DNA from: JADZFO01 sp964512635
GTDB lineage: Bacteria; 4484-113; JAFGCY01
NCBI GenBank assembly: GCA_964512635.1
Contig: CAZEJB010000007.1
Coordinates: 1 to 64,000, forward strand
Length of the DNA stretch: 64,000 nucleotides
Direction of reading: 5' to 3'
Part shown: positions 25,923 through 34,198 of the stretch, piece after piece
How positions within the stretch are numbered: the stretch's first letter is position 1
Layout of the letters: every line of letters begins with the position of its first letter
The notes under the pieces: generated by a model
Told to the model about the DNA's origin: nothing
What the model saw: only the letters and a program-made list of their open reading frames with translations
Databases searched by the model: none
Made by a program: the position numbers and the translations under genes

Positions 25923-26843
25923 CTACTTTTCGGCGGGCCAGTAACCGAGATCCGCCAGGCAGGCCTTCGTGATCCGCTTGCGGGCCTCCCAGGTGGTCTC
26001 CCAGTCCTCGGCCTCAAGGTTCAGGGCGTAGTAGACCGGCGATTTTCCCGGCCGCTCGACATAGCCCACAAACCAGCCCAGCATCCTGGGCGCAGCTGTT
26101 GTGCTGCCGTCAGCACCTGTGACCTGTGGCAGTCGTCCCGAGCCGGTCTTGCCACTGAGCGTAAGTCCGCCCGGTGCTTCCTCCAGGCGGAGGCACTGCT
26201 TCACGCCCGCCAGCGCCTCCGGCGTTGTGCCGAAGCAGCCCTCATAGAACTTCTGCAGGAAGCGCACCTGCTCGTCGGCGCTGATGGCCAGACTGCCATA
26301 GGGCCCCTCGCCGTCGCCGCCATCGAGCCAAAAGGTCGTCAGATCGCTGGAGCTGTCCATATTGCCGTAGTTGAACTGCTGAAGGTAAGCCGCCTCGCGC
26401 TCCGGGCCAAGCCTGCGCGCAATCTCCTGGAAGTACCAGACCAGGCTCTTTTCTATCGCCTGATGCAGGGTCTTCACGCCATAAAGGTCGTCGCCATCGC
26501 GCTGGCTCATGGGCTGACCCTCGATGGCGTCAAAGTCAATCGTGTCCTCCGGCCCGCTCAGCACTCCTGCGTCAAGCGCCGCCAGTGCATGCGGAATCTT
26601 GTAGGTGCTGCAGGGCAGGAAGCGCTGCTTGCAGCGCGCGGGATGGAACATCACCTGAGTACCGTTATCGGAATCGAAAACGACTACGCAGCCGGCAAGC
26701 TGGCCGAAATGCCGGCCGAGGTCCACAGTGGGCTGGAAGGCGCCAGCAGCAGCATCCTCACTCCTGGCTACGCTTGTCATAGTCAGCAGTACTGCGAGGG
26801 CAAACATGAAAGATAACGCACTTTGAATCTGCCTGATATTCAA
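25923..26843 (-). CDS. class D (OXA-type) beta-lactamase or related penicillin-recognising enzyme
   Basis: 306 aa from the TTG at 26843, which has GGAGG 6 nt upstream and gives a normal signal peptide (IQSALSFMFALAVLLTM..VARSE). Class D motifs in correct order and near-canonical spacing: Ser79-T-Y-Lys82, Ser133-L-V135, Tyr159-G-N161 (26 residues later, as in OXA enzymes) and Lys232-T-G. Expected to hydrolyse beta-lactams via a serine acyl-enzyme, in the periplasm; a sensor or regulatory role is also known for relatives. The frame runs to an ATG at 26897, but that lies inside a REP pair. Confidence 0.85.
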   Translation of the reverse strand: MNIRQIQSALSFMFALAVLLTMTSVARSEDAAAGAFQPTVDLGRHFGQLAGCVVVFDSDNGTQVMFHPARCKQRFLPCSTYKIPHALAALDAGVLSGPEDTIDFDAIEGQPMSQRDGDDLYGVKTLHQAIEKSLVWYFQEIARRLGPEREAAYLQQFNYGNMDSSSDLTTFWLDGGDGEGPYGSLAISADEQVRFLQKFYEGCFGTTPEALAGVKQCLRLEEAPGGLTLSGKTGSGRLPQVTGADGSTTAAPRMLGWFVGYVERPGKSPVYYALNLEAEDWETTWEARKRITKACLADLGYWPAEK

Positions 26844-26868
26844 CGCGGCCTCCGCCTTTTGCTTTCCC

Positions 26869-26934
26869 GTAGTGGCGCACTGCGTGCGCCTGTTCATGCA
26901 TCCAGCCCTGAAGGCGCACGCAGTGCGCCACTAC
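26869..26934. repeat. inverted pair of REP palindromes
   Basis: Plus copy 26869-26893 and minus copy 26910-26934, both reading GTAGTGGCGCACTGCGTGCG from the head on their own strand (positions 26869 and 26934 are the outward heads). 16 bp lie between them. The stem word matches the element at 11017-11040. Confidence 0.85.
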
Positions 26935-26996
26935 ATTAGCCATTCGCCATTTGCCATTAGCCATTAGCCATTAGCCATTTGCCCTTGGCCATTAAC
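26935..26996. repeat. heptamer array (ATTAGCC/ATTTGCC)n at the pheS stop codon
   Basis: About eight units directly abut the REP pair and include the pheS TAA stop (26992-26994). Confidence 0.85.
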
Positions 26997-28614
26997 CCGT
27001 GATCCGCGCGCCCTTCAGGAAATCCAGCTTGGGCAAGTACAGATCCTTGATCGCCGTCAAGCCAAAGCGCAGCATCGCCAGACGCTCGAGGCCCAGGCCC
27101 CAGGCCAGCACCGGGGCGGTGCAGCCAAGCGGCAGGGTCACCTCGGGGCGGAAGATGCCCGCGCCGCCCATCTCCAGCCAGCGTCCCTCCCATTTGACCA
27201 GCACGCCCACGCTGGGCTCGGTATAGGGGAAGAAGTCCGGCTTGAGCATCACATCGTCAATGCCCATGCGCTCATAGAACTTGCGCAGGGTACCCATCAG
27301 GCTGCTCAGCGAGGCGTTCTGGTCGACGATGATGCCGTCCACCTGAGTAAACTCCGGCAGGTGCTTGAAGTCAACCGTCTCGCGGCGAAAGACGCGGCCG
27401 ATCGAGAAGACCTTGTAGGGGTTGCTCGGCCCGCTGTCGTTCTGGCAGATCTTCGCCAGGGCGTGGATGCTCGACGCGGTCATGTGTGTGCGCAGCACGA
27501 CCTGACTCGCGCGCTTCTCGCTCCACTTATAGCGCCAGCCGCGGCCGCCGGTGTCGCCGCCGTCCTCATGCGCGCGTTTGATGTTATCCACCAGATCGAG
27601 ATTCGCTCCATCTGGCATCTGGTACGGCGCGGGCAGCGGATAGCTGGCCGGGTGGCCGACATAAAATGTGTCCTGCATCTCGCGGGCGGGGTGGTCCTGG
27701 GGCTGGAACAGCGCGTCGAAGTCCCAGAAGGCCGTCTCGGCCATCGGGCAGGAGGCCTCGGAAAAGCCCAGCTCCAGGAAAGCCAGGCGCACCTCTTCAA
27801 TCAGCCGCACCAGCGGATGGGCTTTGCCCGGCGCGGGGGTCTCGGCGGCCAGGGTGACGTCGTAGGCCCGGAACTGCACATCGCGCCATGAGCCATCAGC
27901 GAGCATCTCGGGCGTCAGCTCATTGGCCTCGCGGGCCTCGATGATCTCCCCGGCGTCCCACAGCGCCCGCAGCTCAGCTCCGCGCTCCGCGCTGAGGCCG
28001 ACGCTGCGACGGGTGCGCTCGGCGGCTGACAGCAGCTCCTTGCGCCCCCTGGCCAGGGCGGCGATCTCGCTGTCCCGCGGCTCGCCAAAGCTCTGGCGTC
28101 CGCCGGCCTTGACCAGCTCATCCAGCGCCGTCTCCAGCGCGCTTAACGGCGGCTCAGCGGCGGCCGCCTCGCCCAGCAGGGTCAGCGCGCCGCCTTCAAA
28201 GCTGGCCCAGCCCAGCTCAGCCAGGTTGCGGGCAAACTTGCCGGCCTGGATCCCGGCCAGTGACAGCTCCTCGTTGCTGCCAAGGTCCTTGATGCTCGCG
28301 CTGCCGCCCAGGCCGCGGATCACCCGCGCCAGCCTGCGCTCAGGCAGCTCGGCCTCCTCAGCGCCGATCAGGGTGCCCAGCTCGCCGAGCTTAAGCTCGG
28401 TAAAGCTCTCGGAGCTCAGCTCAAGCCAGCCCTGCGCCGCCAGCTCAGTCGCCGCGGCGGAGACCAGCGACTGGTCGATCCCGGCGCGTGCGGCAAGCTG
28501 CTCAAAGGTGGCGGCTGAACTGTCGGCGGCACCTGAAGCAGCGCTGTCCGAGGCCGGCTGGTCGAGCAAGGCCCGAAGCAAAGCATAGTGGTGTGGAGGA
28601 AGCTGCATTGGCAC
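26992..28614 (-). CDS. pheS: phenylalanine--tRNA ligase alpha subunit, archaeal/eukaryotic type
   Basis: 540 aa, against about 330-350 for usual bacterial PheS. About 200 N-terminal residues form winged-helix-like modules (ATFEQLAARAGIDQSLVSAAATELAAQGWLEL), as in archaeal and eukaryotic PheRS. Catalytic class II core: HPLVRLIEEVRLAFLELGF, FWDFDALFQPQDHPAREMQDTFYV, LRTHMTASSIHALA, KVFSIGRVFRRETVDFKHLPEFTQVDGI, and C-terminal GLGLERLAMLRFGL (motif 3). It charges tRNA-Phe with a beta subunit; pheT is not adjacent. TAAAAT (28621-28626) lies 6 nt before the GTG at 28614, a leaderless start. Confidence 0.93.
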   Translation of the reverse strand: MPMQLPPHHYALLRALLDQPASDSAASGAADSSAATFEQLAARAGIDQSLVSAAATELAAQGWLELSSESFTELKLGELGTLIGAEEAELPERRLARVIRGLGGSASIKDLGSNEELSLAGIQAGKFARNLAELGWASFEGGALTLLGEAAAAEPPLSALETALDELVKAGGRQSFGEPRDSEIAALARGRKELLSAAERTRRSVGLSAERGAELRALWDAGEIIEAREANELTPEMLADGSWRDVQFRAYDVTLAAETPAPGKAHPLVRLIEEVRLAFLELGFSEASCPMAETAFWDFDALFQPQDHPAREMQDTFYVGHPASYPLPAPYQMPDGANLDLVDNIKRAHEDGGDTGGRGWRYKWSEKRASQVVLRTHMTASSIHALAKICQNDSGPSNPYKVFSIGRVFRRETVDFKHLPEFTQVDGIIVDQNASLSSLMGTLRKFYERMGIDDVMLKPDFFPYTEPSVGVLVKWEGRWLEMGGAGIFRPEVTLPLGCTAPVLAWGLGLERLAMLRFGLTAIKDLYLPKLDFLKGARITG

Positions 28615-28620
28615 GGGAAG

Positions 28621-28626
28621 ATTTTA
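28621..28626 (-). promoter_or_regulatory. -10 box TAAAAT of pheS, leaderless GTG
   Basis: TAAAAT ends 6 nt before GTG 28614. An in-frame ATG follows two codons later; the spacing favours the GTG. Confidence 0.55.
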
Positions 28627-28676
28627 GCTCTTGGCCCGCTGCCAACGGTGTCACCTTGATGCGAGATGGCCTCCGG

Positions 28677-29720
28677 CTATGAATCAGTACTGCTGGAATT
28701 AAGCCCCTCCCACATCGTCATCAGCTGGCGGGTCTCGGCCACGTCATGCACGCGGTGCAGCATCACGCCCTGGTCCAGCAGGTGCCAGGTCGCACCCAGG
28801 CTGGCCGGCAGGCGCTGCTCCGGCTGCGCTGCCGCCTCAGGCCGGCCGGACTGGCTCATCAGGGTCTTGATAAAGCTCTTGCGCGAGAGGCCGTAGAGCA
28901 GCGGCGGTGCGCAGACATGGGGGACCGAATTTTCTTGTAGGGCCGTGGGCTTGTCCCCGGCCGTGTCTTCGGTAGGGCCGCAAGGATGTGCGGCCGTCCC
29001 AGCTTTGCCTGGGTCCAATAGGGCCGCACATCCGTGCGGCGCTACAAGATACCTGAGCCGCTCCGCTCCCTTGATCAACGCCAGGTTGTCCTCCAGGCGC
29101 TTGCCAAAGCCGATCCCCGGGTCGAGCACGACGCGTGCGGGGTCGACGCCAAGGGCGATCAGCGCGTCGAGCTTTTCGCGCAGGAACGCTCCCACCTCGG
29201 CCACGCAGTCGTTGTACTGCGGCGACTGCTGCATATCCGCCGGCGTGCCGAGCATGTGCATCAGCACATAGCCGCAGTTGCCGCCGGCAATCACATCCCA
29301 CAGGCCGGAGTCCATCCGCCCGGAGGAGATATCGTTGACGCAGTCCACGCCAATGGCCAGGGCCTCGCGGGCCACCTGCGCATGGAAGGTGTCCACGCTG
29401 ACGGCCAGACTTGTCCCGCCATCGCGCTCACGGATAAGGCTCAGCTCCACCGCCGCCTCAAGCACCGGCAGCACCCGCTGCAGCTCTTCCTCCGCGCCAA
29501 CCGCCACGCTGCCCGGGCGCGTGCTCTGGCCGCCGATGTCGAGGATGTCCGCCCCCTGCTCAGCCAGCAGCGCCAAGCGCTCACGGATCAGCGCCGGCTC
29601 AGCGCCAATGCGGCTGCCGGGGTAGAAGCTCTCCGGGTCCGCGTTGACGATCGCCATGATCCGCGGCCTGTCGAGAACGAGTACCTTTTCGCCCAGTTGC
29701 CAAATCGGGGCCGAGCTCAT
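28677..29720 (-). CDS. folP: dihydropteroate synthase, with REP-derived insertion
   Basis: 347 aa, about 60-70 longer than usual. Conserved motifs: IMAIVNADPESFYPGSR, ADILDIGGQSTRPGS, VSVDTFHAQVAREAL, CVNDISSG, YVLMHMLGTP, VVLDPGIGFGKRLEDNLALI and LLYGLSRKSFI. It joins p-aminobenzoate to the pterin diphosphate in folate synthesis. Residues about 227-271 (28908-29042) are an insertion encoded almost entirely by three REP palindromes, in frame, just before the LLYGLSRKSF strand. SD AGAGGT before ATG 29720. folE follows upstream at 29939 on the same strand. Confidence 0.93.
   Translation of the reverse strand: MSSAPIWQLGEKVLVLDRPRIMAIVNADPESFYPGSRIGAEPALIRERLALLAEQGADILDIGGQSTRPGSVAVGAEEELQRVLPVLEAAVELSLIRERDGGTSLAVSVDTFHAQVAREALAIGVDCVNDISSGRMDSGLWDVIAGGNCGYVLMHMLGTPADMQQSPQYNDCVAEVGAFLREKLDALIALGVDPARVVLDPGIGFGKRLEDNLALIKGAERLRYLVAPHGCAALLDPGKAGTAAHPCGPTEDTAGDKPTALQENSVPHVCAPPLLYGLSRKSFIKTLMSQSGRPEAAAQPEQRLPASLGATWHLLDQGVMLHRVHDVAETRQLMTMWEGLNSSSTDS
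28937..29044. repeat. three REP palindromes inside the folP coding sequence
   Basis: Plus copies 28937-28965 (GTAGGGCCGTGGGCTTGTCC) and 28972-28999 (GTAGGGCCGCAAGGATGTGC); minus copy 29019-29044 (GTAGCGCCGCACGGATGTGC). Heads are outermost, as at the intergenic loci. The cluster is translated as part of folP. Confidence 0.85.
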
Positions 29721-29731
29721 TTGTTACCTCT

Positions 29732-29889
29732 TGTCGATGCGTCGATAAGTCGATGTGTCGATCTTGACATGTTCCTGGTCTGAGGCAAGCGTCCGTCTAT
29801 ATCCACTCCTTCAAAACAGAAGTGCAACAGATCAATTCAGTCTTGGACCTTGCCGGCATCGACTCATCGACTTATCGACTCATCGACAC
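29732..29889. repeat. empty inverted octamer-array pair
   Basis: Left array 29732-29763 (GTCGATAA / GTCGATGT units) and right array 29856-29889 (CATCGACT / TATCGACT units) are inverted relatives, enclosing about 92 bp with no gene. The units match those flanking the S23 gene at 16784-17294. Confidence 0.65.
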
Positions 29890-29938
29890 CTGGGGGGGCG
29901 AAGGCTAAGTGCCGGACTCCATCGGGCTCGCTAAGGGT

Positions 29939-30532
29939 CTACAATGCCGGCCGCTCACCCTTGATCAGCGTGAAGAACTCCATCCGGGTATTCTCCCGCG
30001 TCTCGAAGGCGCCGCGCAGCGCGCTGGTGCTGATCAGGCTGCCGGGGGCGCGCACGCCGCGCATCTCCATGCACATGTGCCGCGCCTCGACCACCACCGC
30101 CACGCCCAGGGGCTTGAGCTTCTCCATCATCAGGTCGGCCATCCGCTTGGTCAAGCGCTCCTGCACCTGCGGCTGCGCCGACAGGGCCTTAAAGGCCCGC
30201 ACCACCTTGCTCAGGCCGGTGATATGCCCGTCGGGGATGTAAGCGATATGCGCCACGCCGAAGAAGGGCAACAGATGGTGCTCGCAGAGGCTGTAAAAGC
30301 GCACGTCGCGGAACAGCACCATCTCGCGGTGCTGCTCATCGAACTGCACCTCCAGGTGCGCCCCGGCGTCCTCATGCATCCCGCCGAAGAGCTCGCCGTA
30401 CATCCGCGCCACGCGTTGCGGCGTCTCGCGCAGCCCCTCGCTGCCTGTATCCGCGCCCACCGCGGAGAGAATCTCGCTCACCGCGCCCTCGACACGCTTC
30501 AGGTCTACCCAGCCATTGCCTTGCTCACTCAT
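29939..30532 (-). CDS. folE: GTP cyclohydrolase I (FolE)
   Basis: 197 aa from ATG 30532 (MSEQGNGWVDL). Zinc and active-site motifs: FYSLCEHHLLPFFGVAHIAYIP, GLSKVVRAFKALSAQPQVQERLT, and EARHMCMEMRGVR. It converts GTP to 7,8-dihydroneopterin triphosphate, the first step towards folate, fitting folP nearby. The in-frame TTG at 30541 directly touches TATAAT (30542-30547), so the ATG 9 nt beyond the box is the likely start. Confidence 0.96.
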   Translation of the reverse strand: MSEQGNGWVDLKRVEGAVSEILSAVGADTGSEGLRETPQRVARMYGELFGGMHEDAGAHLEVQFDEQHREMVLFRDVRFYSLCEHHLLPFFGVAHIAYIPDGHITGLSKVVRAFKALSAQPQVQERLTKRMADLMMEKLKPLGVAVVVEARHMCMEMRGVRAPGSLISTSALRGAFETRENTRMEFFTLIKGERPAL

Positions 30533-30541
30533 GCGGCGCAA

Positions 30542-30547
30542 ATTATA
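30542..30547 (-). promoter_or_regulatory. -10 box TATAAT of folE
   Basis: Perfect TATAAT, 9 nt before ATG 30532 with no SD; predicts a 5' leader of 2-3 nt or none. Confidence 0.6.
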
Positions 30548-30582
30548 TGCGTGTCCGCGCTGTCGCCAGCTAAGGGCAAAGC

Positions 30583-30607
30583 AAAGGCCCCGGTTTCCCG
30601 GGGCCTC
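30583..30607 (-). terminator. intrinsic terminator of the degenerate subtilase gene
   Basis: GGCCCCGG / CCGGGGCC stem with a short loop (about 30586-30605), followed on the minus strand by TTTGC. It lies about 40 bp after the stop at 30645. Confidence 0.7.
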
Positions 30608-30644
30608 TGGTCAATCACTTCCAATGGCGGGCAGAGCCCGCGGA

Positions 30645-33059
30645 TTAGTCGACGTTGATCGTCACCGTGAAGGTCTGGTCGGGGCGCACCGCCTCGCTGA
30701 CCGTCAGGGTGCAGGTGATCGTGTTGGTACCCGGCGTCGCGGTGGCGAAGTTGGTCGCCGGGCTCGGGCCCGTCGCGTCCTCATTCCCGTCGCCGTCGAA
30801 GTCCCAGCTGAAAGTCGTGGTGTTCGGGGTTCCGCCCACGTCGCCGGTGTAAACATTCGCCGCGTTGGCGCGGAAGCGATAGTTCGCCGTCGCGCTCGTC
30901 ACGAGGTTGTACACACCTGCGGTCGGGTTGATCGCGCTGCCGCTGACATCCTCGATCGTGATGCTGGCGCTCAGCGGGTTGATCACGTGGATCTGGAAGC
31001 TGGCGTTCGCGATGCGGCCGTCGGCATCCGTCACTTCAACATTGACGATCTTAAAGCCCAGGGTGTCAAAGCCGCCGGCCAGGCTGATCGGATCGCCGTT
31101 GTTCCAGGGGTCAACCGTGGTGATGTTCGGCGGGTCGCCGCCGTTATCCCAGTCCACCACCGCCGTGAAGGGCGCCGTGCCGTTGCTGACGTTGACGGTC
31201 ACATCAAAGTCAGTGCCGCGGGTTACCGCCGCGAAGGGCTGGCTGACCTGCAGGCTGGTGATCGCCATCGCCGGCAGGATCGTGTTCAGGTTACCGCCGT
31301 TGATCGCGCTGGTGGCCGCGGCGCCGGCATTCAGCAGACCGCCGGTACCGGGGCCGGATCCGGCAACGCCGACCATGCCCGCGAACTGCACGGTGTTGAG
31401 CAGCTCGGCCAGCACCTCATCATCAGTCGGAGGCGTGCCATTGACGTTGGACAGGATCTGGAATACCTGGCTGGCCGCGCCGGCCACATAAGCGGCAGCG
31501 GCGGTGGTGCCGAAGTTGCCGATGATTGTGCGGTATTCCTCAGCGGGAATGCCGACGACCGGATCGCCGACCGTGCCCGCGCCGGAGACCAGGAAGGGCG
31601 AGAAGCCAAAGCCGATGCCATAGCCCACGCCGGCAATCGTCGCGCCGGTGTTGTTATAGCCCGCAATTTCACGGATACCCTCGGCCACCGGGGCGCCGAA
31701 GAGCGGCAGATAACCGGTGCCAATGTTGGGCAGATCCTCGGGACCCGGGCCCGCAGGATCGATATCAACAGTGCCCAGCTCGTCGGTGGTAACGCGGTTA
31801 ACGCCGGTGGCGGTCACCGAAACCACGTTGGGGTCGGAGGCCGGGCTGACATCGGTCACAGTAATGTCCACCGGAGTTCCGGTGAAGGTCGTGCCGTCAA
31901 ATGTGTCGGTAACGTCGCCCGCCGGAGCGATCACCAGCACGTTGTTGTCACGTGCATTCTGGATCGCGGTGGACAGGTTGGCCGAGACTGTACCGTTGCC
32001 GAACATACCAAAGAGCACGATGTCGGCGCCGTTGGCCACCGCATAGTCCAGGCTCTCGGTCAACTCGTTGTCGCTGAATGACCAGTTCTGGCCGACCAGC
32101 GTGCCGGTCTTGATCAGCAGGAAGTTGGCGTTCGGGTTCACACCGGCCATGCCCTCATTCCATATCTCGTCTTCAGTCAGCGCGCTTGACTGGTCAAAGT
32201 CAAAGGCGTTGAGCGCGAAGTCGTTAAGGGTGGCGCCGAGCATACCAAGCAGGTATTCGCCCGTGCCGCGGAAGGGGAAGTCGCGGGTCGCCGGATCGCC
32301 ATCGTCGTCCAGCTCCCACTCAAGCGCCGGGAGGCCGGTCGTGGCGTTGCCACTTCCATCCACGGCAGCCGACAGGGGGTCAATACTGGTCTCGTCAAAA
32401 CCGCTGCGGTCCACGGTGCTGTAGTCCAGCCAGCCGGCGTCGATGATCGCGATGGTGACGGGCTCGGCACTGACCGCGCCATTGACATGCGCGATATCCC
32501 AGGCGCCGTTGAAGCCCTGGACGGTCATTGGCAGTCCCTGGCCGAAGAACGCGTCAAAGCTGACGTTGGTCCCGTCGAAGTTGAATTCGACGAACTGCTC
32601 GGAGTAGTACGGATCGCCCGGCACAAAGCTCGCGCCGCGGACATCCGTCCCGCCGTACTTCACCGATGGAGTCACGATGCGGCGCACCGGCTCCACACTG
32701 GTGACGTTGTATTCCTTCTCCAGCACTGCCGCAGCCTGGGCCACGCTCACGCCGCTGGGAAGCTGCATAGTCGCAAAGCCGCCGCGGGAGCCAACCACAG
32801 TGTAGCCGTGGCGCCCGGCCAGCGCCTGGAGCGACTTGCCTTCAGCCGAGGTGCGGACGTTGATCAGGCCCGGCACTTCGCTTACTTCGTGCTGGCCCCG
32901 CACGGAACTCGGGCCAACCAGCGAGTAAACGCTGTCCTTATCGCCGCCATTGTTGCCCCCATTGTTGCCGTCGGGGAGCGTGCTTGAAGCCCCGCCGCCG
33001 CAGCTGGCGCACAGAAGTGCCAGCAGGGCAAGCAGGACCCATGTCATGCTGCGCTTCAT
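30645..33059 (-). CDS. lipoprotein with degenerate (catalytically dead) subtilisin domain and PKD-like repeats
   Basis: 804 aa. N-terminal signal and Cys (LLALLALLCASCGGG). A prodomain-like region (about 50-130; YTVVGSRGGFATMQLPSG) precedes an S8 fold. The Asp motif is kept (VTIAIIDAGW, Asp207). The HGTHVAG position reads TGEYLLG (266-272), so the His is lost; the oxyanion Asn motif AAGN reads PAGD; and the Ser motif GTSxAAP reads GTTAAAA (517-523), Ser to Thr. Two PKD/Ig-like domains close the protein (about 600-804). It is probably a binding or inhibitor-like pseudoprotease. TATAAT (33092-33097) and an SD (GGAGAG) precede it. Confidence 0.8.
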   Translation of the reverse strand: MKRSMTWVLLALLALLCASCGGGASSTLPDGNNGGNNGGDKDSVYSLVGPSSVRGQHEVSEVPGLINVRTSAEGKSLQALAGRHGYTVVGSRGGFATMQLPSGVSVAQAAAVLEKEYNVTSVEPVRRIVTPSVKYGGTDVRGASFVPGDPYYSEQFVEFNFDGTNVSFDAFFGQGLPMTVQGFNGAWDIAHVNGAVSAEPVTIAIIDAGWLDYSTVDRSGFDETSIDPLSAAVDGSGNATTGLPALEWELDDDGDPATRDFPFRGTGEYLLGMLGATLNDFALNAFDFDQSSALTEDEIWNEGMAGVNPNANFLLIKTGTLVGQNWSFSDNELTESLDYAVANGADIVLFGMFGNGTVSANLSTAIQNARDNNVLVIAPAGDVTDTFDGTTFTGTPVDITVTDVSPASDPNVVSVTATGVNRVTTDELGTVDIDPAGPGPEDLPNIGTGYLPLFGAPVAEGIREIAGYNNTGATIAGVGYGIGFGFSPFLVSGAGTVGDPVVGIPAEEYRTIIGNFGTTAAAAYVAGAASQVFQILSNVNGTPPTDDEVLAELLNTVQFAGMVGVAGSGPGTGGLLNAGAAATSAINGGNLNTILPAMAITSLQVSQPFAAVTRGTDFDVTVNVSNGTAPFTAVVDWDNGGDPPNITTVDPWNNGDPISLAGGFDTLGFKIVNVEVTDADGRIANASFQIHVINPLSASITIEDVSGSAINPTAGVYNLVTSATANYRFRANAANVYTGDVGGTPNTTTFSWDFDGDGNEDATGPSPATNFATATPGTNTITCTLTVSEAVRPDQTFTVTINVD

Positions 33060-33091
33060 GGGTCTCTCCGGTAGGTTGGTCTACTGCTGAA

Positions 33092-33097
33092 ATTATA
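33092..33097 (-). promoter_or_regulatory. -10 box TATAAT of the degenerate subtilase gene (leadered)
   Basis: TATAAT about 32 nt before the ATG at 33059, with GGAGAG close to the start. This is a leadered promoter, unlike its neighbours. Confidence 0.55.
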
Positions 33098-33206
33098 GTA
33101 CCCGCGATGCGCCGGACGCGCATCAAAGTGCCTCCGGGAGGCTTATCACGCGCTTTAGCCCGGGATATTGAGACAAAGGGCCTCCAGCATCTATCATTCC
33201 GCGTCC

Positions 33207-34148
33207 ATGACCGATAGCAGCAAGGCGGGTGGCAAACGCAGGCGGGGCACAATCTGGCTCTGGCTTGGCGCGTCGCTGCTGGTTCACGTGCTCTTCCTGC
33301 TTATGCTGCCCTCGCCTTCCCGGGATAAGTTGCAGTGCCCCATTATGCTGCTGATCCGCGGACCCAGGACCGCTACCGGCCTGCCAGAACCGCCGGCCGC
33401 CGCACCGCCGCCGGCGGGCACGCCCTCCGCAGAACCGGAAAAGCCGGCGATCCCGCTGCAGCAGGTTAAACCGCAGGAGCCGGCGACAACCAGCAAACCC
33501 GTCGACAGTGCCAAAACGGCCAGCCCCTCCGCTGGCAAAGACCCTAAATCCGCGCCGGCGCATGACGCCTCAACCTCGGGCGGAAAGGCAGACGATTCAG
33601 GCGGAACCGACTCCGGCACCGGCAAGGGCGAAGCTGGCGGGGTTCCGGGTGGCGTCCCGGGTGGAGTACCAGGGGGAGTGCCCGGGGGCGTCCCGGGCGG
33701 CGACCCCAATGGAAAGGTTGGTGGCGACGGAGATGGCAAGCCCCCCGCTAAGCCGGAGCCGGAAAAGCCGAAGCTGCCCGAGAAGCCCGAGCCTGAAAAA
33801 CCCAAGGTGCCGGAAAAACCGGCAACGCCACCTGCCACTCCGACGGTTGACGTCAAGGCGCTGATGAAGAAGTACGGAGCTGCCGTCAAGCGCGAGATTC
33901 TTGGCAACAAGCACTATCCGGCCGCTGCCGAGCGCCTGGGTCACAGCGGATCGGTTAAGGTGCGGCTTAGCGTGGGCAGCGGTGGAAGCCTGGACAGCGT
34001 TGAAGTGGTCAGCTCATCCGGCTTTGATGAACTGGACAGCGCGGCCGTGGAAGCCGTGCGTAATGCCGCTCCCTTTGGCGCTTTCCCGGAAGGTGTGGAT
34101 AAGCCCAGCGCGACCTTCACAGTGACACTGAACTTCGGTCTGAAGTAG
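33207..34148 (+). CDS. tonB: TonB-family energy transducer
   Basis: 313 aa from ATG 33207 (MTDSSKAGGKRRRG). One N-terminal membrane helix (IWLWLGASLLVHVLFLLML), a long Pro/Lys/Glu-rich periplasmic spacer with five GGVP tetrapeptide repeats (33640-33705, a 12-bp DNA repeat) and EKPKLPEKP-type stretches, then a TonB C-terminal domain (about 225-313): YPAAAERLGHSGSVKVRLSV..GGSLDSVEVVSSSGFDELDSAAVEAVRNAAPF. It links ExbB/ExbD to outer-membrane transporters. TATCAT (33192-33197) lies 9 nt before the ATG. The GGVP repeat may vary in copy number. Confidence 0.9.
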   Translation: MTDSSKAGGKRRRGTIWLWLGASLLVHVLFLLMLPSPSRDKLQCPIMLLIRGPRTATGLPEPPAAAPPPAGTPSAEPEKPAIPLQQVKPQEPATTSKPVDSAKTASPSAGKDPKSAPAHDASTSGGKADDSGGTDSGTGKGEAGGVPGGVPGGVPGGVPGGVPGGDPNGKVGGDGDGKPPAKPEPEKPKLPEKPEPEKPKVPEKPATPPATPTVDVKALMKKYGAAVKREILGNKHYPAAAERLGHSGSVKVRLSVGSGGSLDSVEVVSSSGFDELDSAAVEAVRNAAPFGAFPEGVDKPSATFTVTLNFGLK

Positions 34149-34198
34149 CTGCAACCTCAGGCAGGCTGTACAGGTCGACAGGATACGAGGCCGTCGAT

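Noticed and set aside
26844..26897. ATG 26897 as start of the beta-lactamase
   Set aside because: It lies inside the REP pair; the TTG at 26843 has an SD and yields a proper signal peptide.
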